A stretch of DNA of 64,000 bases from Moelleriella libera RCEF 2490. Lineage: Eukaryota > Ascomycota > Sordariomycetes > Hypocreales > Clavicipitaceae. Shown here piece after piece: positions 34,181-46,000 of this stretch. The notes under the pieces were generated by a model. It had not been told where the DNA came from, did not search any database, and worked only from the letters and a program-made list of their open reading frames with translations. The position numbers and the translations under genes are program-made. The stretch spans positions 1,645,029-1,709,028 of the forward strand of contig AZGY01000001.1 in NCBI GenBank assembly GCA_001636675.1. The letters are read 5' to 3'. The stretch's first letter is position 1, and each line of letters opens with the position of its first letter.

Positions 34181-36164
34181 GGCAGTGCCACGAACGACGT
34201 CATGGCTGTCGCAAGAGCAGGAGGGCGGATGCGCAACGGGCAGGGGGGGCGGTTGCATGGCTGCTGCTCAGCGCAGTCGGGGAAAGTAAAAAAAAAGGGG
34301 CTGCTGTTTGGGCGTGCTTGAAGGGAGAACCTGTGTATTTACATGGCGCTTTATGCAGGAGCTTGTTTTCATTCCAAGGACAAATCCATGACAGGAAAAA
34401 GGGGAAGATGAACACCGTTGTTGGACTGTGTGTGTGACGATTCCAAAGCCCCGACTGCGTCGTGGTGACCGCACAGCTGTGCGTCGTGGGACGCGGCAAT
34501 TCACTGATCCTGGGGCAGGATTACCACGAGGGGTCCTTGTGGAAGGAAGGGGAACAGCAACACGCACGCCGCGCCGTGATGTCGTGTCGTAGATGCGCCC
34601 GGCGGCCCGGCCCATGAACTTGCCAAGACCATGGAGCCCGTCCCAGCTGGCTAAGTACTTAAGTACGGATACATTGCCCTCGATCACTGCGCTCAACCGT
34701 TCGTGCCTGGAGGGGTTCCCCGCCTAAGTACTTTAGGCAGGCACCTGGGGGTCTGCCGCCGCGGGCTGGCCTCTGCTGTGCTCCAAGAACCGCCCTCTCA
34801 TCTTTGATCGTAGCTAGCTCAGATTTGGCCAATGACTACCTACTTACCTACCTAAAGTAGGTACTAGGTAGTAAGCAGGTGCATAATTGTCCACTGGTCC
34901 TTGAACCGCGCTGCGCTGGGAGCCCCCTCTTCGAGATTTTATCCAGAAATGCATGTGCTCTGTCCGCAGGCAGACAGGCAGGCAGGCAGACAGACAGACT
35001 TGGTGGCCCCAAAGTTCGACTGCGGCACCTGGCCTTGTCCAAGAAGGGGACGTGGACTACGGATCATTGTATGAACTGCAACCGATTTGATGTAGTCCAT
35101 CGCGGCTTTGGAGTCCCCGGCTTACTGCACTGCACTGCGCTGCGCTGCACTACATTGCACACAGGTCCATGATATATCCGTGTGTATTGGTCGCATCGCA
35201 CGCTATTACTCCAGGTCACCAAAGCCCACGTCCCAGCTTCAGCTGCAACTTCGAGAAGACGACCCTTGTCAGCACAAATCACGCAGCAGATTATGAGCAA
35301 CAAGCTAGAAAGAAATACACACACACAATATTTGTTCAACGTGGAAAGGGGGAACGGGGGACCACGGGGAACACGAATTGACGAGACCAGCGCGCAGGCG
35401 GCGAAGAAACACCGAGATCAGAGTGCAAACCAGAAAAAAAAAAAAATACGGCTTTACAAATGCTCTTCGCCACTACCAAGCCCAGACCCAGAATCAACCT
35501 CCCGCAAGAAGAAAGCCCAAGCCGAGCCATACAATGCAAGAAAATCACAAGACCGGAAAGAAAAAAAAAAGGAGGGGAAAAACCATCCGAGGCTCTTGGA
35601 ACAAAAGACACCTCCTCTGCGCACCCTCAGCACCAGAATATGCACTGCTTGCTTGCTTGCTTGCTTGCAACACTCACTCGCGCACACAATCACCTCTCTC
35701 CGTCTCGATCGCTCTCACGTCCCCCTTCCCGCACTGTCTTCCTCCTCCCTGCTTTGAATCTGTGCTTGATGCCAAGTTTTACAGACGACCCCTCCCCGGA
35801 TCCAAGAACCATGCTTTGCTATGCCTTGCAGCCGTGCCACGAACCGCGCCGCGAAACCGAATACCATCGAACCGGCTTGTCTCCGCCGCACCGTTGCCGG
35901 GTTCCTGTTGGATGATTTCCCTATTTTTCATTCATGCGTCATGATGGAACAGAAACCAAAAAAAGGAAAGAAGAAAAAAAAGGCAACGAAAAATGAGAAA
36001 AAAAGTAGCCTCGCCATGCACCTTGTTGTTCATTCGTTTGCTTCAAACCAGGATAAGAAAAGGAAAGATTATATTCGAGAACGCGGAAAGACGGGGACTG
36101 GCCCGAGAACCTCTCTCGCCTCGATTCACCGGCGTCGACTGCGTCGTACCTGAGCTGCTGCCCC
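34181..36164. other. Intergenic spacer between Erv29 and Cdc14 (convergent)
   Basis: No gene seen. It contains TACCTA/TAGGTA-rich sequence (34838-34875), CAGA/CAGG tetranucleotides (about 34970-35000), a TTGC tetranucleotide run (35647-35668) and several A-runs. Open frames here are Lys/Ser-rich translations of A-rich sequence and are not supported. Confidence 0.6.
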
Positions 36165-38209
36165 CTATGACGAGCTCGAGACTTTTCGCGCCGTGGCCGT
36201 TGCTGTCGCCGACGCCGCAGACATGCTGGTGCTGCCCACACGGCCGCTCGTCTTGCGGACACCCGCGGATTCCTTGGTGGCTCGTAATGGAGATTCGGAC
36301 GCGCCTCGTTTGTTGTTGCTGCCGCGGACCTTGGTCATGACGCTCGACGGCGTGCTGGCGACACGGTCCACCTTCTTGCTTCGCCCGCCACCAGCACCTA
36401 CGTTCTCAGCATCCTGTGAAGCGTCGTTGTTGATAATGTAGACCGTCGACGTGGTCTGGCTGACGGCGCGTACCTTTTCCATGCGCGAGGGCGACTGCGA
36501 CCCTTTGCGGTGGCTACGTACGCGCAGATGCAGCTCCTCGTCCGAATCGGCCCCTCCTTGCGAATGCCGATGCATGGCCATGATCTCGGTCTCGTGCTGG
36601 ATCTGCTGCTGATCCCCTTCTGTGCTGTTTCTGCGGGCACCCGATCTTTGGTAGGGATGGTGTCGATCAGCAGCTCTTGTCGTTTTTCTCGGCTGGCCCG
36701 GCGTGGGCGCGGGCAGGTAGTCCTCCTGCGCGCCGTTGGTGCGCTCCTGGTCCAGCTCGCTGAGCGGTGTCCGGCTCGAAGGGCTTCGGTTCGGTGGCGT
36801 CGATGTGTGGCCGTTGCGGACGGTGTTCTTCTGCATGGCCCGGACCGGTGTGCTGGGCACGGGAGCGGCAGACGCCATCTCTCTCCTCAGGCGACGCTCG
36901 ATGCGCTCCTCAACCCACCACTCCCGGAAGGTGCCCTGGTTCAGATGCAGCCAGTGCTGTTGGGGGCCGACGACCATGCCGGGACGCATGAAGCGCATGA
37001 ATGAGATGACCTCGTCCGCCGTGAAGCCGTGACGGTAGATCAGGTAGGCGCCAATGAGACAGCCTGTGCGTCCGAGACCTGCTTTGCAGTGTACGGCGAT
37101 GCCCTTTTTCTTGACCGTGATGGTCTCGTGCGCCAGTCGGATGAATTTGCGAACGGTTGTGAGGGGCGGGCAGGTGCCATCGTCAAAGATCATGTCGAGA
37201 TGCTGCATGCCCAGAGCCTCAAAATACGACGGCGAGTACAGGTGAGAGTTGAGACGGACAACCAGTCCAATGCTCTTCTCGGAAAAGTAAGTCAGGACAT
37301 TCTTGAAAGGCTGAGGCAGCATCGGGTGAGCGTCGACGGCTTGCACGTCACGGGGTAACAGCGGGAACAAGTCCGAATCCTCGGTAATTTTGGCGACGGG
37401 AGCGTGTTGCGGCGAGGCGAAGGCGAGGAAATGCGGTGTGATCCAGTTGAAGTCGCCGTTTTCAACGCGCTCATACCTCTCGTACATTTCCAGGTCGAAA
37501 TTGTCAAGATCGATACATTTTTCCTCCTTGGCTTTCCAGACGCCATACACGACGTCTTGGACAGTGATGCCGTAATCAGCTTGACTGTAGCCGGCGTCTC
37601 GGAATGGCATCAGAGGCGGGTCGACCTGCGCGATGGGCGCAAGAGCCAGATGCGGCGGCCAGTTCTGGATCAGAACCATGTAGCACGCGAGCATGCAGGC
37701 AGCGTTTGCTCGGCCTACAACAAAGTTACGTCAGCGCCGACTCGGCTCGCCACTGGATCGGATCGAGGCAAACTCACTTCTTGGGTCGGCGGCGCTCCAG
37801 AAGACAACGGGGCGATCTTTGTTTTCCTTTGCGCCAAGGATATCGTGAAAGCGGATGGCAAAGCGATACAGGTGACCGATGTGCAGAGGGCCAAAGTCAT
37901 GGTGGAAAGCGTTGTAGAGGAGGCTGTCGTCGACGGTAAAGTAACAGGGCGGACAGCCATCGTGTCTGGAGCTCGCGCCTGAATCTACGGCTCGATGCGA
38001 TCGCTTTCTCGAGGACAGTGGTGCTTCGTGACCGGGAAACAGTGTGTCCGATGTCGGGGGATGGACATAGGCACCGAGATAGAGGCGATCTGTCAAAAGG
38101 CCGGTTCGTCAGCAAGAGAGAGCCCCGTCAGATCTTGGCTCGTCGACGCACCCGGGATGTACTCGATGATTTGTCCCATGTTCTGCGCGTGCCTGGAAGA
38201 CGGGGCCAT
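36165..38209 (-). CDS. cdc14: Tyrosine-protein phosphatase Cdc14
   Basis: Dual-specificity phosphatase that reverses Cdk phosphorylation at mitotic exit and cytokinesis. Three exons on the minus strand: 38209-38152, 38089-37778 and 37714-36165, giving 639 aa; introns are 62 and 63 nt and frame is kept. The N-terminal Cdc14 domain shows DRLYLGAYVHPP, FGPLHIGHLYRF and SRANAACMLACYM. The catalytic P-loop HCKAGLGRTG is at about 332-341 (Cys333), with DGTCPP before it and the Cdc14-specific FMRFMRPGMVVGPQQHWLH after it. The last 270 residues are Ser/Pro/Arg-rich and disordered, with likely Cdk sites. The ATG at 38209 is the first in frame and gives the short N-terminus expected of the family. It is divergent from pcc1, with 1.3 kb between start codons. 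Confidence 0.96.
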
Positions 38210-39509
38210 CGATCTGGCCCTCGCTTCCCCACCGGCGACAGACTTGGATGGAACCAGCAAAGGCGGCAATGGGATGCGCTGAGCGTCGTCGTCAATGACC
38301 AGCCGCGGTGTAAGCAATACAGACTACGACTGTTCTGATCCCCTTCGGCAGGCGAGAGGTTTCGCGAATCGGTTTTCCGACCTCGAGAGACTTTTGGGGG
38401 AAGGGGGCCGGTCCTGAATCTAGTCGAATTGCCGTTGAAAAGAGTAGGTTATGCCAGCTACCAGCCGTCCGTCGTCACTTTCGTCTCAAGTGTCCCGTCG
38501 CAATTGTGAAGCGGAAGGAGGGGGCCCAGAAAAGAGCGGCGAGGTCGCAGAGCGTTTCGGATGGAGGAGAAGAGATGAATGGTGTTTTTGGGGGGGGGGA
38601 GAAAAGGGGGGAGGAATGAGCGATGGGGATGATGGCATTCAAAATGTTTTTGTAACCGTACGCCGTAAGCATAAAGAGGAAGACGGAGAGAAAGGTGCGT
38701 GTGTGTGTGTGTGTGTGCGTCTGTGTGAGGTTGTTGTTTGTGTTACCACGCCTAAGCCTGTTATTCTTGCCGGGATTCTCCTCCTGTTACTGTCCCAATG
38801 TTTTACCAGCCGTAAACAGACCCCAGCCGGTCGTTGCAGTGGGCCGCCCGGCAATCCGCAGCCCGCCCGCCCTCGGTCGCTGCGGCAACCAAGCACGTCC
38901 ATCCCGTCAACCCACCCCCCCTAAACCCAAAGAGCTTGGCCTGTACCGTCGTAGATCAACGTCTCCGAGGACTGCTGCCGCGATTATTGTACAGGCATTG
39001 AAACGGCTATTAGGAGTCCTCCTGGGGTGGCTCCCGCAAGCCGCTCTCGTTGCGCCGACTGTCCTATGTGCATATGTGAGGACTGCGCTTTCGAGACATC
39101 ATCACCTATGTGCCTGTACTGTGTATAATATGCCAGTCAGTCCCGACTTTGCCATGTTAATCTCAACATGCAGAAATCGTGGTGAGGGGCCTGTTCGATG
39201 GGGGGATTGCTTGTCAGCCACAGCAGATGACGGCTGTGGCTTGCTAGAAATTCATGCGTGAAACCCGGGCCCCCTCCCCTTCCCTCCTTCCCCACGACGA
39301 CGGGCAGGCGCATTAATTTTCTTTCCCACTCATTCATTCATTTCGTCCGTCTCTCTTTTTCTTTGTCTTTGCCGCACGCGCTGCTTGCCCACAACCACCG
39401 CATTCCAGCAATCATCGTCATCGTCGTCATCATCATCACCATTATTGGAGGGAAGAAGTAATCAAGGCAGGCGGTCCTTTCTGGGGACTCGTTGGCCCCG
39501 ACGACCAAG
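38210..39509. other. Divergent promoter region between cdc14 and pcc1
   Basis: 1.3 kb with no supported gene. It holds a G-run near 38590-38599, a GT dinucleotide run (38699-38716) and CAT/CGT trinucleotides just before pcc1 (about 39412-39440). The open frames here are shadows of low-complexity sequence. Confidence 0.55.
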
Positions 39510-40155
39510 ATGATTCCGTCGGCACAGTTCCCATGCTCCTTGTAAGTCTCTCCCTATCGTCCTTCACACCCATCCCCCCCCACCCTGTTGCCTCTTTCTT
39601 CCTGTTCTTCTTGCTCTTGTCCTTACCCGCCCTTCTTCCTGTCCCGTCTCTTTGGTTTTTCTTTTCATCTACCTTTCTACTTCTTTCTTTTTCCACACAT
39701 TTAACCCCCCTTCCCTCCTCCCGAGGCTCTGCCCCACCAAGCGAGCAGGCTTCTTTCTTCTCGTGCATTGATCCATCTCTTTCGGTCCGTTCCTTCTCTC
39801 TTTCTTCAACGACGTCATATGCACATTTCGCCCGACAAAGCAAACAATTTTTTTTTTACCCTCCAGGGCTCTCAGTGTTCCGCTTCCCACAGCCAGACTA
39901 GCCTCGACGGCCCTCAAGGCGCTACAGGTCGATCCTGAGCGTTCCTCCCTGGTGCAGAGACAATTGTCCGTCGGTCCAGATGCTGCCGACGCTGGCTTGA
40001 CCGTGTTGAGGGTTCATTATCAGGCGACGACGAATCGCATGCTGCGGGTGGCTGTCAATTCGTTCATGGACAGCTTGAAGCTAGTCCTTCAAGTCATGGA
40101 GCAGCTCGACGTTGACGTCCTGCCCAGTCCATCGAAAATTGGAACGCCGTCATGA
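39510..40155 (+). CDS. pcc1: EKC/KEOPS complex subunit Pcc1
   Basis: Small subunit (CTAG/Pcc1 family, LAGE3 in human) that dimerises in the KEOPS complex. KEOPS makes the t6A modification of ANN-decoding tRNAs and affects telomeres and transcription. Two exons, 39510-39541 and 39867-40155, give 106 aa. The first exon encodes only MIPSAQFPCSL before a GTAAGT donor. The join gives FPCSLALSVPLPTARLASTA, matching the start of the Pcc1 domain. The end shows RVHYQATTNRMLRVAVNSF and a helix LKLVLQVMEQLDVDV. The intron is long for this window (325 nt) and extremely pyrimidine-rich. The first exon is missed in a simple frame scan. Confidence 0.93.
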
Positions 40156-40775
40156 CACGACGCGCGAGAGTGTTGACTGCCCGTTTCCACACCCCCTCCC
40201 CTTTCTCTCCACATTCGCAGCATGTTGATTGTGGCATGGACTCGATAAAAATGACATTTTGCGGTGCGCGATGCGCCCGGAGCTAGTTTTGCTCAGACGG
40301 GACCAAAGCTACCTTGTCTATTTGCTGAAACCGCCTGGTGGCGTTCAGCACAGGCTCATAAACCATCTCACTCCGCAGCCGTAGAGTCAGAGAAACAAGT
40401 CTTGTTATCTAGATTGGCGTCTTCTGAGCCTACCGCGCATCGCTATGCTTAAAACATCAGTAGACCGAAAAGAAACCTCCCATTACTTTAACGTCAACAT
40501 CCGCCAAGAATCGTCAGGCCACTGAAATTAAATCCCCAGAAAAAACCAACGGTGCTCACTCGTAGAGAAACTCAAAAAACCGCCAACGCCTCGCCACCCT
40601 CGTCGGCTATGCCAATGACTGCGCATGCCTAATGATTACCATCCCAGCCCGCATCTCCCTCCCACCAGTTGCCGAAAAGAAGATGATTGAGTAACCGAAA
40701 AACTCGGCGCAAACCATCTTGATTCCCACAACCTGGCTCAGCTCGGCGCGATCAATGCTCAGGTGCAGATCGGAG
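40156..40775. other. Intergenic spacer between pcc1 and the bHLH gene
   Basis: About 620 nt between two convergent 3' ends. No open frame or RNA gene is supported. Confidence 0.6.
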
Positions 40776-41654
40776 CTAGCACTTCTCGGCTGATCCTTGC
40801 AGCTTTTCCAAGCGGCTCCTCAATGCGTGTAGCTCTTGTTTCAAATCCACATTTTCCTGCTGCAGGCTCTTGATGTGCACAATGGCATTCTCTACCACGC
40901 TCGCTTTGCTGTTGGCGACGTTGCTGGAACTTTTTGTTTCCTTCTTTTCACCCTCGTCACCCTCTTCTGGCTTGGGTTGGTCCGGCAACAGGCTGGCCAT
41001 CACTTGCAGCGCCGAGTTTATGCGATTCCTCCGCCCTTGCTCAGCAATCTTGTGCGATGTGCGTTTCGACGTCAGATTCGTGGACAGCTCGGTGGGATAC
41101 GACACACCGGGCACAGTGTTGCCTTCCAGGATGTTTTGGTAATTTGACTTGGTCATGAGAAGCCGTGACGCCGTGTCCTCCATGGACGACATCCCGGGAG
41201 CTCCGGGGAGTAAAGGTTTGATATTGGGTGAGATTTTGGGCAACAAGGCCGGCGAGGCTTGCATTGAGCTGGTTGATCTCTTCCTGCCGTTCTTGCTTGC
41301 CAGCTGCGGCGTTTTGCGAGCCTGAGGACCAGAGGATCCTGGCCGCAGCTGGGGGCTCTGACTTGAGGACCCCGCGCCTGGATTTCGGACGATGGGTGAA
41401 ACATTTGGATGTTGAAAATTTGATTTAGCAATATTTGGCTCAATTCTCGGAGACTGTGATGTGAGCGATGGGGCAATGGGCTTGAGGGGCTTGGGGGGCT
41501 TGCTCGACACAGCGACCGATTCAGGCAATACCAAAGAGTCTATATTTTCTGTGACTGCATGATGTTCTTGACTGCTGGCAAGAGGCTTTTCTGCTTTGGA
41601 AGCAGAAAGGTTCATGAGTGAAGCGGGAGTCGCAGGGTGAGTTTGTTGCTGTTC

Positions 41655-41705
<51 letters not shown>

Positions 41706-41730
41706 CTGCTGTTGCTGTTGCTGCTGCTGC

Positions 41731-41768
<38 letters not shown>

Positions 41769-43040
41769 CCTTTGTAGTTTCTGCTCCTCAGCTAGCGAAC
41801 GAGGCGTAGGCTGCTGCGAACCGCTTGTCTGGGCTGCTATGTAAGGCGAACGACTTGTTGAGCGCCGGCCTGGCACTGGTGGTGGAGGCATTTCGGTCAA
41901 TGTTTCTGGTGATACAGATGTATTTTCTTCGGAGACCTCACTCGACGTCGCCGGCAAGGGCAGCAAACCGTGATCGGCGGATTGCGCCAGCTTCTCTTCC
42001 ACCTCGCTGAGCACTTGTGACACGATGGCCGGACTGGGGCCAATTTTTCGTCGCTGAGGTTTTGCGATGGGCGAATTCTTGACGCCCGATTTGCCTCGCG
42101 CTTTGGCTGCATTGTTCTTTCTGGCCTTCTTGGCCAAGTCCGTGGCCAAGGAGCTCGTGACGGAGCTCGTGACGGCTACCGCGGGAGGTTCGAGGTCCAT
42201 CTCAATCGGTGAGTTGTTGGATTTCGTGCTCTGGTCATAGACGGATGACGAGTCGTTCTGCGCATGCAGAGCGGGCGAGGTAAGGGGGCTGAAGTAGGCG
42301 GCGGGAACGGTGAATGCATTGTCCATATTGAAGTGAGGATCCAAAGGTGTAACGGCGGGCGAGACCAGCGGCGTGAAGGTCATCTGCAGTATTGGAAGAC
42401 TGATTAGAAATGAAGAGAGCAAAGAAAGACTTGGCAAGTCTGCCGCCTCGCTCGAACTTGGACTCACATCTTGCTGCTCTGACACACGGTGGTGGTAGCC
42501 TCTGTCGTAATTGAGGCGCTGGGTCACATGCTCAGCTGAGGAGAAGAACTGTCCGCTGCCAGGTGTCATTTCAAGACTTTGGGGCGTAGGGGGAACGGAT
42601 TGGTGTTGTGAAAAAAAGGTGGTCCGCTGTTCCTGCATCTGTCGCTGTTGCTGCTGGAGCTTCTGCTGCTGCAGATATTGGATCTGGGCATCGATGTTCG
42701 AAATGGTGTCGCTGGGCGCTGACGTAGCTAGGAGCTGGGTCGACATGCCGGCCGAAGTCACCATAGCCGGGGTGTGGTTCCGCAGCAGGCCGTCACTTCG
42801 GGGGATCAAGTGAGACGCATCGGGACCGCTCATCAGAGTGTCGCCTTGCTGCCGGTTTTGTGGCTGATGTTGGTGATGGCCGATGATAGCTTGCGACGGA
42901 CCGTCTTGAAAGCCGTGAAAGTCGAAGCGCATGCCTTCCCCCATGCTGCCCATGCCACTCATGTCGAGAAAGTGATTGAACTCATCCTCGGTGCCCGATG
43001 TCATGTGCTGGTCCTGACCGTCCCAGGTTGCCGAAGCCAT
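40776..43040 (-). CDS. nuc-1: bHLH transcription factor, NUC-1/PalcA/Pho4-like phosphate regulator
   Basis: Predicted activator of phosphate-starvation genes. Minus-strand exons 43040-42468 and 42383-40776 give 726 aa. The first ATG in frame is at 43040 (the frame opens upstream with GTG). The DNA-binding region is C-terminal (about 627-726): KRTSHKIAEQGRRNRINSAL carries the His-Glu-Arg residues that read CACGTG. A long loop (KPEEGDEGEKKE) follows, then helix 2 (ASVVENAIVHIKSLQQ) and a short leucine-zipper-like tail. The rest is Ser/Pro/Gln-rich with a 38-Gln tract. The 84-nt intron (42384-42467, GTGAGT...CTGCAG) has length 3n and no stop, so retention would insert 28 residues. Family membership is based on the basic region and the C-terminal layout; the NUC-1 identity is likely but not proven. 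Confidence 0.82.
41655..41768 (-). repeat. CAG/CAA repeat encoding a 38-glutamine tract
   Basis: 114 nt of mixed CTG/TTG (CAG/CAA on the coding strand) inside the NUC-1-like gene, uninterrupted for 38 codons, then Glu and three more Gln. CAA interruptions break the pure CAG run and should slow slippage. The plus strand reads as a false Ala/Val frame. Confidence 0.95.
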
Positions 43041-46000
43041 CACGGCAGGCTGGTCGGAAGTCGCCCAAAGCACGCGACCTTGAATTGAGTGTCGGGTCAC
43101 CGGAGTGGCGAAGTTCCTGGCAGGGAGACGCCTTTCTTGCTTCCTTCTCTCCTTGTCTTTGCTGTGATGTCTCTGTCTGTGACGTCAATCTTTTTATGAC
43201 AGGTCACTTTCGTTTCGCGATGCCTCATGCAAGGCCGAATCTGTGAATCGCCGTCACTCGATCAATACTCGGGAATTTGGCCGTGGCGCAGAAGAGAGAT
43301 CAGGTGGAAAGTCTGACGATTCAAAGCCAATTCGCGCGTCGTAGAAGTCGTTGCGGTTCTTGCGACGGCAAAGAGCCTGGGGACCTCAGAACAGATTTCT
43401 TGTCTTTTCTTTTTCCTTTTTAGTCTTTACCTTCTCTAGTCCTGCAAAATCACCGATCGGCGGAGGGGCTGCAGAAGCAGGAACCAGTCTCGGTGCAATG
43501 CGAGCCTAGGGCGTTGCGTCAAATGACTCAGCGAAAAGCGATGCAGTCTCCACAAGAGGCGATAGAGAGAAGGACGACGGAGAATGCACGTTGAAACCCG
43601 GGCGGCTATTGAGACCAGACGCTCGTCAGCTCGTCAGGGACGAGGGGCCGAGGGTTGAGGGGAGATTCAGGTGGAAGAAGAACGTTATAGAGAAAAAAAA
43701 AAGGCTGCTGCTAAGCCGGGATGAGGGCCGTTGGAGAGGCTGGGGCAACTTGGAGAGACGGTGGGGTGTGGGCAGCTGCGGGCCACCAAGCAAAACCCCA
43801 AGCAGACCACGGCCAACAAGGGAGTCTTGATGTGAGCTAGGTTATTCGAATCGGAGGAGGATGCGACTAAACGACTAACACCAACGTCTCTTGGCGAACA
43901 AGCAGGCTTAAAGCGTGCGTCAGCCAGCGATGCGAGGTCGTTGGTGTTTGACTCGGTGGATCGACTAGAAGGGGCGCAACCTTCCAACTTGGGCATGATC
44001 CGTCTTCACACCTCGAAACAGTCGCGGGGTTTCCTTTTTTTTTCTTACCCCTCCTCTTCCCCTCCCAATGACTAGCTGCGCCGGCATACCATGTTGGGCG
44101 TGATGCCGACCTCGATGGTGACATGTCTGTCCCATCAGACTGAGCCAGGTCGAGCAGAAAGGATCTTCCATTCCAGCACGCCAAACACTTCCGTCCACCC
44201 TGATTGACAGGACTGGCAGGAGCCGCGGCCGAGCTGAAAGGTAGAGGGGTGCAAGGCCTGCAGATGTGCATCGCGGAATCAGCTTCTAGCCGGATCCCAT
44301 GTCCGAAATAGGGCGCACTCGAGGTGGGCACGCCCTCGAATTGCATGTGCTACATGCTACTACTACATCGAGGCGAAGCACTAGAAGCTTTGCACTTTGG
44401 GGCGGCTGGCCGAACAATCGAGCCCGACAATATGTGTGCACTGTGCAGTCTAGAAGTGCAGGGAGGGGTGAAGGACATACAGTACAGCACGTCAGGTGGG
44501 TTGGGGGATGGGGTCCATGAGGGAGGGGGGAGAAAAGATTATCTCGGCCGGGCTCAACGACAGGCGAGTCAGCCATCCTTGTCCCTTATCTGCCTTCCGT
44601 GTGACACTTCTGGGGCTGTTGTTTCGTCGTGGCCGCGAAACGCTTCGATTCCAGAAGCAACATGCATAGAGACTGAATCGCGCGAGGCAGCCGAGAGCAA
44701 GGGTTTTTTGAAATTCTGAATCAGAGGGAGGTTTAGATTAGAGGGGGAGGGAAGATAGGTTAAAGGGGAAAAAAAAAAGAAGTCAAAAACCATACATGGA
44801 CTATGATCCTAATCAAAGCTGAGAGCTTGGAGCGGTTCCCCGCCACAACTGTCCCAAAGAGGGAAAGAACAACGCCTCTTTTTGCATCCGATTTCTGCAT
44901 GACAGAATTGCGAGTTCAGCCTCTAACGGCAAGCGAAAAGTTTCTTGCGAGAGCAGGAGCATGCAGATGTCACGCACATGATTCCGGGGACCCCTGACCT
45001 GCCAAAGAGGGGAGGGAGAAAGGACAAAAGAGAAAAAGTGACGATGATGATGATGGGATGCTGCGCTGTATGCGCAATAGCACAACAGCCGGTCGCTTCG
45101 TCTCACCCTGCCCTGCCCTTTCCCAGCGGATGGGATCCGTCTGACCTTTGCGGCCTAGTCTGCGTCCAGGATTTGACTCTTTTTTTTTTCGTGTTGTCAG
45201 CCACGGCGAGTCGCATGCTAACGGCCCGGTGTCGCAAAGGGTCCCCCTCCTGCTTTGTTGGCCTCTCTAGCGCTCCCGCCGCCGAGAAGTCAGTTCGACG
45301 TAAGTTGCAAAAAAAGCTTTTTTAATTTCTCTTGCAGATCCATCTACACAGCTAGTGCGGTGGATCAATTCATCAAAGCCAGAATGCCTGAATCATTCAC
45401 TGTTGATATTAAAAATTTGACATTTCCGAGGGATCAGCGCGTCTGGAGTCCCTTACCCAAGAGAATAACCATATCCCAACTATTTCGCCCACACTGCTTT
45501 GTATGTAGATGGCGCCATGTGCGTTTCCAGAGGAGCGCGTTCCCATCATGACTCTCGAATCGGAGCCGCACAGACGATGCAGTTGTCTTTACTTCTGACA
45601 TGGCCACCGGCTCCGTTTCGTGGGTTGAGGCGGCAGCGGAATACTGCCATGGGCGGCGAAGCACGGCTTTCGTTTGACAGCGGATGTTATTCCGGGCAGC
45701 CTCTCTCTCTCTCTCTCGTCGTGCCAGAGGATGCTTCAAAATGTTGGTTGTCAGCATGGTCCGCTTTGGCGATACGAAAAGTCTCATGGCCCCTCCACTT
45801 CCCTTCCTCGCTTTGGAGAAAAGAAAATCTCCATGGTCCATAAATGCTATGTGGGATCGGACCCAGATCTAGGGTCTCGTTCGGTATCTCGGTAAGTCGG
45901 TTCCTTGGCTCCGAATGACGATGGGCTGAGCCAGGGATGGGTTGGGGATTCGGCGTTATCGAGTTGATCCTGCCGTCTCCAATCTCGGCATCAGCTCATT

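Noticed and set aside
35182..35757. 191-aa plus-strand frame downstream of Erv29
   Set aside because: Translation of A-rich and TTGC-repeat sequence; no domain.
41618..41809. Ala/Val-rich plus-strand frame
   Set aside because: Opposite-strand shadow of the polyglutamine codons.
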